64,000 nucleotides of DNA. Origin: Chloracidobacterium sp. GTDB lineage: Bacteria > Acidobacteriota > Blastocatellia > Pyrinomonadales > Pyrinomonadaceae. Location of the stretch: the NCBI GenBank assembly GCA_016716365.1, contig JADJWM010000018.1, positions 1 to 64,000 of the forward strand, in the 5' to 3' direction. Positions within the stretch are counted from its first letter, which is position 1; every line of letters starts with the position of its first letter. The translations under genes were made by a program, and so were the position numbers. The notes under the pieces are model-generated. The model saw only the letters and a program-made list of their open reading frames with translations. It was not told the origin of the DNA and did not search any database. Below, one piece after another: positions 44,808 through 52,221 of this stretch.

Positions 44808-44890
44808 CGGTCGCTACCGCTCCCGGTACTGACCTCTTGTCACTCGTCACTCGTCACTACGCTACGGTCGCTACCGCTCCCGGTACTGAC
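44808..44890. repeat. 26-base direct repeat in the intergenic region
   Basis: The same 26 bases, beginning CGGTCGCTACCGCTCCCGGT, occur at 44808-44833 and 44865-44890. A related ACGGTACTGACAGGGA lies near 44745, and CACTCGT is repeated in tandem between the two copies. Origin unknown. Confidence 0.7.
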
Positions 44891-44906
44891 AGGAGGGGAA
44901 CCGGCG

Positions 44907-45392
44907 TTAGAGTTTCCGGTGCATGATGTATGCGTCGGTCGGGCCGAGTTGGAGGTGGCGGAAGGCGTCGGGGATGGTCCCGATGATCTCCATTCCGATG
45001 CTTTGCCAGAGGCAAACGGCGGCGGTGTTCGACGCGACGACGAAGTTGAACTGCATCGCGGTAAAGCCCAGCCGGCGGGCCTCGTCCAGCGAGTGTTCGG
45101 CCATCAGCCTGCCGATCCCGCGGCCCTGAGCGGCCGGCGAGACCATGTATGCCGCATTGCAGACGTGATCGCCGAGGCCGGGCTGGTTCGGCTTGAGCCA
45201 ATACGTCCCAAGGATCGCACCACCATCCTCGGCGACATGGACGTGTTTCTCCGGCGAGAACCAATAATCGAGCATCTCTTGTTCGGACGAGCCAGGCTCG
45301 AAAACGTAAGTGTCGCCGCCGGCCAGCACGGGCTCGATGATCTGCCAAACGCCGGGCCGGTCAGCGTCGACGGCCTTTCTGATCGTCACCAT
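44907..45392 (-). CDS. GNAT-family N-acetyltransferase
   Basis: 161 residues. IRKAVDADRPGVWQIIEPVLAGG starts the GNAT fold, and AAYMVSPAAQGRGIGRLMAEHSLDEARRLG is the acetyl-CoA-binding motif (R/Q-x2-G-x-G/A). FVVASNTAAVCLWQSIGMEIIGTIPDAF is the closing motif. This is a cytosolic acetyltransferase of unknown substrate. It lies downstream of the S9 peptidase gene, separated by a long palindrome. Confidence 0.85.
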   Translation of the reverse strand: MVTIRKAVDADRPGVWQIIEPVLAGGDTYVFEPGSSEQEMLDYWFSPEKHVHVAEDGGAILGTYWLKPNQPGLGDHVCNAAYMVSPAAQGRGIGRLMAEHSLDEARRLGFTAMQFNFVVASNTAAVCLWQSIGMEIIGTIPDAFRHLQLGPTDAYIMHRKL

Positions 45393-45470
45393 AGAAATTC
45401 AAGCTGACCAACGGATCCGACGGATCGTCGTCGGGAATCATGTCTCTGGAACAAAGAGATCCAAAGAATC

Positions 45471-45509
45471 GAACTTCTTAGGGGCTCGTTATGAGCCCCT
45501 AAGAAGTTC
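45471..45509. repeat. 39-base palindrome between the S9 peptidase and GNAT genes
   Basis: GAACTTCTTAGGGGCTC (45471-45487) pairs perfectly with GAGCCCCTAAGAAGTTC (45493-45509) around GTTAT. It lies 14 bases after the peptidase stop on the minus strand. No T run follows, so it may act as a terminator or mRNA stabiliser without being a classic intrinsic terminator. Confidence 0.6.
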
Positions 45510-45523
45510 AGGAACGCGCGAGT

Positions 45524-47500
45524 CTATTTCAGGTACTTATCAAACCATTCCAGATTGCTCTGCATTGCCGCGATCTGCATTTTCGGCTCCTGGGGGCCGT
45601 GCGGCTGCCGCGGGAGGACGATCATCCGGGTCGGAACGTTCTGTCGGCGAAGAGCGCTGTAAAGCTGATAGCCCTGTTCGATCGGCACGCGAAGGTCGGC
45701 CTCGCCGTGCTGGACAAGCGTCGGCGTCGATACACCCTTGATGTTGAACATAGCCGAATGTTTCGAGTAGATCTGCGGGTTATCCCAGAACTCCGCCTCG
45801 AAATAATCCGGCAGGAACGACGGGATATCGGCCGTTCCGTTGAAGCTCATCATGTTTGTCACGGGGGCTCCGGCAGAAGCGGCCTTGAAACGCTTTGTTT
45901 TGGTAATGATCATCGACGTCATATAGCCGCCGTAGCTCCAGCCCATCACCCCTAGCCGGTTCGGGTCGGCCACGCCCATAGAGATGACGTGATCGACGCC
46001 GGTCATAAGGTCGTCAAAATCGCCAAACCCCCAGTCCTTTATGTTCGCTCGCCGAAATTCGGTGCCGTAGCCGCTGGAACCCCGCGGGTTCGGACGGAGG
46101 ATCGCGTAGCCTTTCGACATAAAGGTCGCAAGCGGGTAAACGCCGCGGCCGCCGACATAGGAGCGCTGAAAAACGCCTGCCGGGCCGCCGTGGATGTTCA
46201 GTATCAGCGGCACCTTCTGTCCGGCCTGATAGCCGTTCGGATAATGCAGAAGGCCTTCGATCTCGCGGCCGTCGCGGCTCTTCCATTTAATAACCTCGGT
46301 CCGCCCGACCTGCATCTTGGCGTAGTCGGCGTTCGCATTTGAAACAGCCCGCGATTCCATCACGCCCTGGCGGCCGACGAAAACTTCGGGCGGCGAATCG
46401 GCCGTTTGCTTCACAAAGGCGTACCAACCATCCTTTCCGGCGAAGGGAGCGCTGATAACGGCGTCCTGGCTGTCCATCATCTGGATGGTTCCGGCATTGA
46501 TATCCGCCCCATAAAGTGCGGTCCCGGTGCCGCGTGCCTCGGTAAATAGGATCCCGCGGCTGTCGGCGTTCCATGCGAGGATGTTCGGCTGGCCGTCGTG
46601 CGAAAGCGGCATCACTTTCGGCGTGCCGCCGCCGGCCGGGAAGACGTTGATGCGATAGCTTTGGGCCCAGCGAGTAGGCATCTCGGTCACGGTCATCGCT
46701 ATCCACATACCGTCCGGCGAGTAGCGTGGATTCTGCTCGGAGGCAGCACTTGCCGCAAACGGTGTGACGGCGGCCGATGCAACGTTGACGACGCTCACAT
46801 CGGAGCTCGGCCAAAGGTCTGCGAGCGGCCCGGTCACGTGGGCGAATGCGATCCGAGTTCCATCGGGCGACCAGTCGAATGAGGTCACGTGCCGATCCGC
46901 AGCGGTGAGCTTGCGGACCTCACGTTTTCCGTCGGCACCCTTTGCCAGCGGGGTCACGTAAAGCCTGGCGAGCTTGATGTTCTCGTTGACCCAGCGAAAG
47001 TCGTTCCGCCCGCGGTTGTTTTTTTCTTCGTCGTCGCTCATCGGATCGGTCATCGTGAAGGCGAACGAGCGGCCATCCGGCGACCATTCGAAGTTGCCGA
47101 CCGAACCCTTGCCGTCGGTTATCTGCTCGGCTTCGCCCCCCGCCAAACGCATAACGTAGATCTGGTTTCGATTGTCCTTGCGGTTGGATGTAAAGGCGAT
47201 CATCGACCCGTCGGGCGACCATTTCGGGTTTGCCGACGACTTTTCGCCGAAGGTCACCTGATAGTTGCTGCTGCCGTCGGTCGCGGCCAGCCAGATCTGC
47301 GTGACGAATTCGCTCTTGTCGGCGGCCATGACAGCTTCGTTTACTGTGTAGGCGACCCGCCGGCCGTCCGGCGATATCCGCGGGGTGCCGAGGGCCTTGA
47401 TCTTGACCTGTGTCTCGGGCGTCCAGGCAGTCTGAGCCAGGGCCGTCTGAAGGCCCGTCGAGAGTGCGATCGATAGAAAAAAGAATTTGAGAAGGCGCAT
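45524..47500 (-). CDS. exported S9-family peptidase (prolyl oligopeptidase / acylaminoacyl-peptidase type)
   Basis: 658 residues with a signal peptide (FFFLSIALSTGLQTALA). Residues 40-360 form a WD40-like propeller (SPDGRRVAYTVNE, WSPDGSMIAFTSNRKD, WSPDGRSFAFTMTD, YSPDGMWIAMTVTE). The alpha/beta hydrolase domain follows with the nucleophile in MGWSYGGYMTSM (G-x-S-x-G, about residue 512), the Asp near GEADLRVPIEQG (about 608) and the His in RQPHGPQEP (about 639). Such enzymes cut oligopeptides in the periplasm. Stand-alone gene. Confidence 0.93.
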   Translation of the reverse strand: MRLLKFFFLSIALSTGLQTALAQTAWTPETQVKIKALGTPRISPDGRRVAYTVNEAVMAADKSEFVTQIWLAATDGSSNYQVTFGEKSSANPKWSPDGSMIAFTSNRKDNRNQIYVMRLAGGEAEQITDGKGSVGNFEWSPDGRSFAFTMTDPMSDDEEKNNRGRNDFRWVNENIKLARLYVTPLAKGADGKREVRKLTAADRHVTSFDWSPDGTRIAFAHVTGPLADLWPSSDVSVVNVASAAVTPFAASAASEQNPRYSPDGMWIAMTVTEMPTRWAQSYRINVFPAGGGTPKVMPLSHDGQPNILAWNADSRGILFTEARGTGTALYGADINAGTIQMMDSQDAVISAPFAGKDGWYAFVKQTADSPPEVFVGRQGVMESRAVSNANADYAKMQVGRTEVIKWKSRDGREIEGLLHYPNGYQAGQKVPLILNIHGGPAGVFQRSYVGGRGVYPLATFMSKGYAILRPNPRGSSGYGTEFRRANIKDWGFGDFDDLMTGVDHVISMGVADPNRLGVMGWSYGGYMTSMIITKTKRFKAASAGAPVTNMMSFNGTADIPSFLPDYFEAEFWDNPQIYSKHSAMFNIKGVSTPTLVQHGEADLRVPIEQGYQLYSALRRQNVPTRMIVLPRQPHGPQEPKMQIAAMQSNLEWFDKYLK

Positions 47501-47584
47501 CTTTGATCCTCCTGATGGCCGTTAGGCGGGAGAGGGACGGCCGGTCCGCACGGGCGGTCAGGACCTTCCGCGCGAATCAGCCGG

Positions 47585-48022
47585 CTACCCGCCGCCGGTT
47601 TTCTGTAAGGTAAATTTCCACAACATTCTATTCTGTTTTTCGTCAAAAACATACTCGCCTGAGAGAACCTGCCAGAAACCGAGAAACTCCCATTTGCCCG
47701 GTGCGAGTTTGTTAAAAAGGGGAACCCCGACGCCTGTGCCCGCGGCATCGAGCAGCGCTCGATTCTGCGGATCGAGCTTCTGGTCGCCACGGCGGCCCGA
47801 GCCTGTGTAGAGGATGGTCTCGGCCGAACCGGCGTGACGGTCGGGGTAGCAGGGGTTGATCCGCCCAAAGTCCGTCAGGAGCGAGATGAGGCGCCCGTTT
47901 CGCTGATAGATCCCGTTTCGGATCCGATGCAGGCGGTTCACCTCATCCCAGCTGTAAATGCTGCCGGCGATGAAGTTTTCGGCAAATTTCTCCATTTGCA
48001 AGAAGATCGGGGCTGCGACCAT
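47585..48022 (-). CDS. small protein resembling an SRA/YDG-type modified-DNA-binding domain
   Basis: 145 residues from ATG 48022; no clear ribosome-binding site, and an ATG ten codons on is an alternative. The sequence runs ...IYSWDEVNRLHRIRNGIYQR, then ETILYTGSGRRGDQKLDPQNRALLDAA, then GVPLFNKLAPGKWEFLGFWQVLSGEYVF, ending WKFTLQK. The (Y/F)-x-G-x-G-x2-GD(Q/M)...N-x-(A/R)-L core followed by V-x-L/V-F and Y-x-G/GFW-V is what I know from SRA-YDG domains and the related sulfur-reading domain of ScoMcrA. If so, it reads methylated or otherwise modified DNA. It carries no nuclease motif and no nuclease gene is adjacent. The family assignment is by eye only. Confidence 0.45.
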   Translation of the reverse strand: MVAAPIFLQMEKFAENFIAGSIYSWDEVNRLHRIRNGIYQRNGRLISLLTDFGRINPCYPDRHAGSAETILYTGSGRRGDQKLDPQNRALLDAAGTGVGVPLFNKLAPGKWEFLGFWQVLSGEYVFDEKQNRMLWKFTLQKTGGG

Positions 48023-48068
48023 CTATTTCCGAGTATTTGCGAAATTCGATCTTAATACAAAAAGAAAA

Positions 48069-48088
48069 GAGCGGCCGAAGCCGCTCCT
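48069..48088 (-). terminator. terminator of the TonB-domain gene
   Basis: GAGCGGC-CGAA-GCCGCTC hairpin (48070-48087); on the minus strand it is followed by TTTTCTTTTT, and on the plus strand by CTTTT. It lies 26 bases after the minus-strand gene that ends at 48115. Confidence 0.7.
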
Positions 48089-48114
48089 TTTGGACTCGTC
48101 GATGGAGGACGATC

Positions 48115-48660
48115 TCAGTCTTCGGGTGGCCCGAAGCGGTACACGAGGAACCCGACCGCTCGTGCGGGCCGTCCGTCCAGCGACGGCCGGTTGAACTTCG
48201 ACGCAAGTGCGGCCCGTTCGGCCTCGGCATGAAGAAGCTTGTTTCCGGTGCGAGCCCGTGCCGAGATCACGGAGCCGTCTGTGCCGATCAGAACTTCCAC
48301 CTGCACCAGCCCGGAGGCCCCGGCCGCTTTCGCGGCACGTGTGTGGTAGGGCTTTTCCGCCGAGATGACCTCGAAATTAAGGAACAGATATTTGTCCCCG
48401 ATGACCGGGCCGTTAAAAGGTTTTGAGACGGTGAGAACGGACACCGCCGGTTTCTTCGGCGCCGTCGCGGAGTCGCGTTTTGCGGGCGGCCGTTTCACAG
48501 TGGCCACTGCCCTTCTTTCGGCGACGGGCCCGCCTCCGGCCGCTTCCGTTGGCTCGTCGATCGCGGCGATCGCGCCGCCGTCAAGCTGCGAGAATGCCGG
48601 TGCGGCGAACATACCGATCACCGCAAGTAGGAGCGCAGGTATAAGTGCCGATCTGATCAT
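48115..48660 (-). CDS. exported TonB C-terminal-domain protein
   Basis: 181 residues from ATG 48660, with a signal peptide (ALIPALLLAVIGMFAAPAFS). A Pro/Lys/Ala-rich middle (KRPPAKRDSATAPKKP) leads to a TonB C-terminal domain (HTRAAKAAGASGLVQVEVLIGTDGSVISARARTGNKLLHAEAERAALASKFNRPSLDGRPARAVGFLVYRF is the usual strand-helix-strand order). There is no N-terminal TM anchor that stays in the membrane, so it is not a classic TonB; free-standing TonB-like domains are common in this group. The frame extends upstream to 48960 but that is a shadow of the protease gene. Confidence 0.8.
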   Translation of the reverse strand: MIRSALIPALLLAVIGMFAAPAFSQLDGGAIAAIDEPTEAAGGGPVAERRAVATVKRPPAKRDSATAPKKPAVSVLTVSKPFNGPVIGDKYLFLNFEVISAEKPYHTRAAKAAGASGLVQVEVLIGTDGSVISARARTGNKLLHAEAERAALASKFNRPSLDGRPARAVGFLVYRFGPPED

Positions 48661-48716
48661 GAACCAAAGACGTACACAGATCCCGTTTTTTGCGTCCTGC
48701 GGACCGCCCCGGCTGA

Positions 48717-50918
48717 TCATAGGCCGCCGGCCGCAGGTGCCGGAGTATCGCCGAACTCGCCGTATTGGATAACGATGAACGCCTTGTTGCTGCTGTTGAT
48801 CCGATACCACGTCCCATTGAACGGGCGATACACCGCGATATCCGAAACAGTGTCGCCGTCGTAATCGGTGGGCACCGGAATGTCGCCGGGCTCGCCGAAC
48901 GTTCGCGTCGTGTAAGTGCTGGAACCGAGCATGTACCAGGTGCCGTTTGACGGCCTCCAAACGGCATGGTCGGCCTTGTGGTCCCCGTCGAAGTCGGCCG
49001 AGACGGGAATATCGCCCGCCGCTCCGAATTGAGTCACCCAGAACGAACCGGAGCTCACCAATTTATACCAGGTACCGTTGGAGGGCCTGAAAACGGCGAG
49101 GTCGTCGATCCCGTCACCGTCGAAATCGCCGGGGATCGGGATGTCGCCATTCACCCCGAAATTATGGATGCGGAATCCGCCCCCGCCGGTCAGAAGCCAG
49201 AACCATTGGCCCGTCGACGGACGGAAGACGGCAAGGTCGGCCTTGTCGTCGGCGTCGAAATGGGCCGGCACGGGGATGTCGCCCGGGACGCCGAAGCTGA
49301 CGACGTCGTAGGTCGAAGCGGAACTCTTGATGCGATACCAGACTCCGGAGCGGAAGACCGCGGGATCGGTCTTTCCGTCGCCGTCATAGTCGGCCGCGAC
49401 CGGCCGGTCGCCGGTTTGGCCAAACTGCTGTGTGTAAAAGCTGCCGGCGGAAAGATTCATATACCAGACCCCGTTTGTCGGCCTGAATACCGTCAGGTCG
49501 GCCCGCCTGTCGCCGTCAAAATCGAACTTCGGGCGAAATGCGGGAGGCGGGTTTGGAGTCGGTGTCGGGACCGGGGTCGGCGAAGGCGTTGGAACCGGTG
49601 TTGGCGTGGGCGTCGGGACCGGGGTCGGTGTAGGCGTCGGTACCGGAGTCGGTGTTGGCGTAGGCGTTGGGGTCGGAGTCGGTGTAGGGGTAGGCGTTGG
49701 GGTCGGAGTCGGAGTCGGAGTTGGAGTAGGGGTCGGTGTAGGCGTTGGCGTCGGGCCGCCGCCGCTGCTTCCGATCATGCAGCTCCCGTATTGGCCGACG
49801 AATGCGCCGATCTCGTTCCTCGAATATTGACAGAACGAAAGGACCGCGGCGCTTCCCAGGAAGGCGTTCATGATCGTGTTGCCGCAACCCTGGGCTACTT
49901 CGGCGTGCTCTGCCCCGAGGTTGTGGCCGAGTTCGTGGGCCGGGATAAGGAACTTGCCGGGGGCCCAGCTGACATAGCCGCTGACGCCGTATGCGAAATC
50001 CTGGAAATAACAAACCGAACCGACGAATGCGATGCCGGCCGAGACCACATAAGATTTGCCCGAGAAAAGATGGGCCGTGTCGCGGGGATAGGTCTGCCGC
50101 GGGAAACTTGAGTTCCAATGTGACATGAAGGCCATCAGGACATCGCTCGAATCCGATCCGCCATAGGGGTCGGACGATGACCAGGCGTGCTGATAGGTTA
50201 TCGATATCTCGATATCGAGGTCGCTGACGTATGCCCCCTCGACCATGTTCAGGATGCTCGTGATGTTGCTGTTCGCCGCCTCGGCCCCGCCGAGCGTGTT
50301 AACGTATTGAAGGTCGGCATCGGTCGCGATCTCGAGGTTCCGGGCCGCCGCGGGCGAATCGACCGCCGAGCCGTCCGCGATCAGCGACTTGCCGTAATTC
50401 AGCTTCGAGGGCATGTCCGCCGCACAATAAAACTCGGTCCCGCCGATCACGTCTTCTTCACGGTAAACGACCAACTCATCGGGGCTACCGGCTTCCGAGA
50501 GATCGGAAGAGGGCTGGACGAAATATCGTTCGCCGCCAAGTTCGAAAAAACCCTCGATGCGCCCGCTCTCGATCGTCAAACGTACTTCCGAATCCGGTTC
50601 GCCGGCGATCAGCCCGCGGTAGGTCGTAATTTCGGGCCGGGCGATTCGTACCGTTCCGAATGCGGTCGTGTTCTCGGCAAAATAGCCCGGCGCGTACATA
50701 TCGTTCAGCCAGAGCGTGAGTTCGATCTCGCGCCCGGCGGCGTTCAGCCGGATCGATTCGACCAGCCCGCCTCTGGCCGTGGTTTCCGGCCGGGCCAGTT
50801 CGAAGGCCTTCAGGCTCCGCTCGATATCGCGTTTAAGCTTTTGGTCCTGAGCCGCAGACGGTGTGGCCGAGAACAGCACACACAAAACGATCAAACCTAA
50901 AATGCAGGTGTTTTTCAT
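48717..50918 (-). CDS. secreted reprolysin-like metalloprotease with Pro-Thr linker and FG-GAP module
   Basis: 733 residues with a signal peptide (CILGLIVLCVLFSATPSAA). A propeptide-like region (residues 30-200) precedes the catalytic domain, whose zinc site is PAHELGHNLGAEHAE (HExxHxxGxxH, about residue 327). TIMNAFL nearby is the Met-turn, so it is a metzincin of the M12B type. Residues 388-460 are an almost pure Pro-Thr linker, encoded by a 6-base tandem repeat (49540-49760). Six to seven DYDGDGKTD / VFRPSNGTWY blades follow to the end. It acts outside the cell; substrate unknown. Confidence 0.9.
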   Translation of the reverse strand: MKNTCILGLIVLCVLFSATPSAAQDQKLKRDIERSLKAFELARPETTARGGLVESIRLNAAGREIELTLWLNDMYAPGYFAENTTAFGTVRIARPEITTYRGLIAGEPDSEVRLTIESGRIEGFFELGGERYFVQPSSDLSEAGSPDELVVYREEDVIGGTEFYCAADMPSKLNYGKSLIADGSAVDSPAAARNLEIATDADLQYVNTLGGAEAANSNITSILNMVEGAYVSDLDIEISITYQHAWSSSDPYGGSDSSDVLMAFMSHWNSSFPRQTYPRDTAHLFSGKSYVVSAGIAFVGSVCYFQDFAYGVSGYVSWAPGKFLIPAHELGHNLGAEHAEVAQGCGNTIMNAFLGSAAVLSFCQYSRNEIGAFVGQYGSCMIGSSGGGPTPTPTPTPTPTPTPTPTPTPTPTPTPTPTPTPTPTPVPTPTPTPVPTPTPTPVPTPSPTPVPTPTPNPPPAFRPKFDFDGDRRADLTVFRPTNGVWYMNLSAGSFYTQQFGQTGDRPVAADYDGDGKTDPAVFRSGVWYRIKSSASTYDVVSFGVPGDIPVPAHFDADDKADLAVFRPSTGQWFWLLTGGGGFRIHNFGVNGDIPIPGDFDGDGIDDLAVFRPSNGTWYKLVSSGSFWVTQFGAAGDIPVSADFDGDHKADHAVWRPSNGTWYMLGSSTYTTRTFGEPGDIPVPTDYDGDTVSDIAVYRPFNGTWYRINSSNKAFIVIQYGEFGDTPAPAAGGL
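49540..49760. repeat. 6-base tandem repeat encoding the Pro-Thr linker
   Basis: About 35 copies of a GGnGTn hexamer (GGCGTC, GGTGTA, GGCGTT and similar) in a row inside the metalloprotease gene. Copy number may vary between strains. Confidence 0.85.
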
Positions 50919-51077
50919 GTCTATTCGTGTATTCCCTTGGAAAGGATAAAATGTGGCCTGTACGGGGGCGGATGCGGGCTAAGGCCACACCTTAAGTATA
51001 AAAAGTGCCATTATGCAATTTTATCCAGAAACATTGAGCTGCCGCCTGGGGTGCGGCCGAATTGTGCGGGCGAAAAG

Positions 51078-51554
51078 ATGATATCAGATCTGATCGGAAA
51101 AGTCTGGCGCAGATTGCCGCGTCGAGCCCGCCGATCGATAATTAAATTCACACAGCAGCGTTTCACGGTCTCGGCGGCGGCCGTTATCCGAAACGACGAC
51201 GGCGAGGTCCTCCTGCTCGAGCACTACATTCGGCCGCTTTCGGCGTGGGGACTGCCGGGCGGGTTCCTTGAACGGGGCGAACAGCCCGAGGTCGGTATCC
51301 GAAGGGAGATAAGGGAAGAGACCGGCCTGGAACTGGATGATGTCCGGATCGTCGACCTGCGGACCATCGGCTCACACCTTGAGATGATATTCGCCGCAAA
51401 GGGCAGGGGAACGGTCCGGCTCGATGCCGCCGAGATCAAGGATTTCGGCTGGTTCCGGCCGGATCGGGTGCCCGAACAGATGAGCGGTCAGCAAAAGCGG
51501 GACATCGCATGTGTAATGGCGGACGGGTTTGTAAAAACGAAGCCCGATGATTAA
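51078..51554 (+). CDS. Nudix hydrolase
   Basis: 158 residues from ATG 51078; the frame is open further upstream, but that part is not protein-like. The Nudix box is GFLERGEQPEVGIRREIREETGLELDD (G-x5-E-x7-R-E-x2-E-E-x-G, about residues 55-77). It hydrolyses a nucleoside diphosphate linked to another group; the substrate cannot be told. N-terminal ARRSIIKFTQQRFTVSAAAVI is the usual first strand. It is encoded 52 bases ahead of the phosphoribosyltransferase gene. Confidence 0.9.
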   Translation: MISDLIGKVWRRLPRRARRSIIKFTQQRFTVSAAAVIRNDDGEVLLLEHYIRPLSAWGLPGGFLERGEQPEVGIRREIREETGLELDDVRIVDLRTIGSHLEMIFAAKGRGTVRLDAAEIKDFGWFRPDRVPEQMSGQQKRDIACVMADGFVKTKPDD

Positions 51555-51606
51555 GATTATCTTTTTTTGTTCGGTATTTTTATCAGGTTTTTTTAAGGAG
51601 ACGTAA

Positions 51607-52221
51607 ATGGTTGATCTGATCCCGAGCGGCGAATCTGTGATGAAGATCCTTCAGGACACGGGGGCCTATCGCCGGGGCCACTTTGTTTATCCGAACGGCA
51701 AACATGCGTCGCATTATTTCCAGATGCCGCTCGCATTCCGTTTCTACGACAACGCCCGGATCCTTTCGGTCGGCTTAAGCCGGATGTTCAGGATGGAAAA
51801 GGCGATAGCGGGCCGCCTGCCCAAGGTTTCGATCATAAGCCCGAGCCCGGGCGGGATAATGGTTGCGTTCGGCGTCCGCGAAGCCTTGAGCGCGGAGCAG
51901 ATCTATTGGGCCGAAATGGAAGAAGGCAAACGGCAGTTTCGCCAGTACATGGTAGATAACGATGTTCATCCGGCGATCATTGTTGACGACATCCTGCGGT
52001 CCGGAAAGGCGATCAGGGAGACATTTGACCTGTGCAGGGAGATCGGGACCCCGGTCATCGGCTGCGGAGCGATCGCAAAGTTTGAGGACGCCCCGAACGA
52101 GATCGACGGTGTCCCGGTAAAGTCGCTTCTGAGCTTTGACGTGAATTTCTACGAAAACGAAGAAGAATGGCGGGTTTCGCGGAGTGCATCCGAAGCGTCC
52201 GAAGAACGTGTCCGTTATTGA
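51607..52221 (+). CDS. pyrE: orotate phosphoribosyltransferase-like protein
   Basis: 204 residues, behind AAGGAGACGTAA. VMKILQDTGAYRRGHFVYPNGKHASHYFQMPLAF at the start matches the orotate-binding region of PyrE, and AIIVDDILRSGKAIRETFDL (about residue 122-141) is the PRPP-binding motif. PyrE makes OMP from orotate and PRPP in pyrimidine synthesis. Short members of this family are sometimes annotated only as PRTase, so the pyrE name is likely but not certain. Its end overlaps the end of the converging acyltransferase gene by seven bases. Confidence 0.75.
   Translation: MVDLIPSGESVMKILQDTGAYRRGHFVYPNGKHASHYFQMPLAFRFYDNARILSVGLSRMFRMEKAIAGRLPKVSIISPSPGGIMVAFGVREALSAEQIYWAEMEEGKRQFRQYMVDNDVHPAIIVDDILRSGKAIRETFDLCREIGTPVIGCGAIAKFEDAPNEIDGVPVKSLLSFDVNFYENEEEWRVSRSASEASEERVRY

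Noticed and set aside
49540..49760. Possible CRISPR array
   Set aside because: The repeat unit is 6 bases without spacers and lies in a coding linker; no cas gene is present anywhere in the window.
48966..50111. 381-codon plus-strand frame opposite the metalloprotease, with a Gly-Arg-rich stretch
   Set aside because: It is the antisense of the Pro-Thr hexamer repeat and FG-GAP blades; similar Gly-Val frames arise from the same repeat.
50937..51077. Upstream extension of the Nudix gene
   Set aside because: The added 47 residues are not protein-like, and the Nudix fold starts after ATG 51078.
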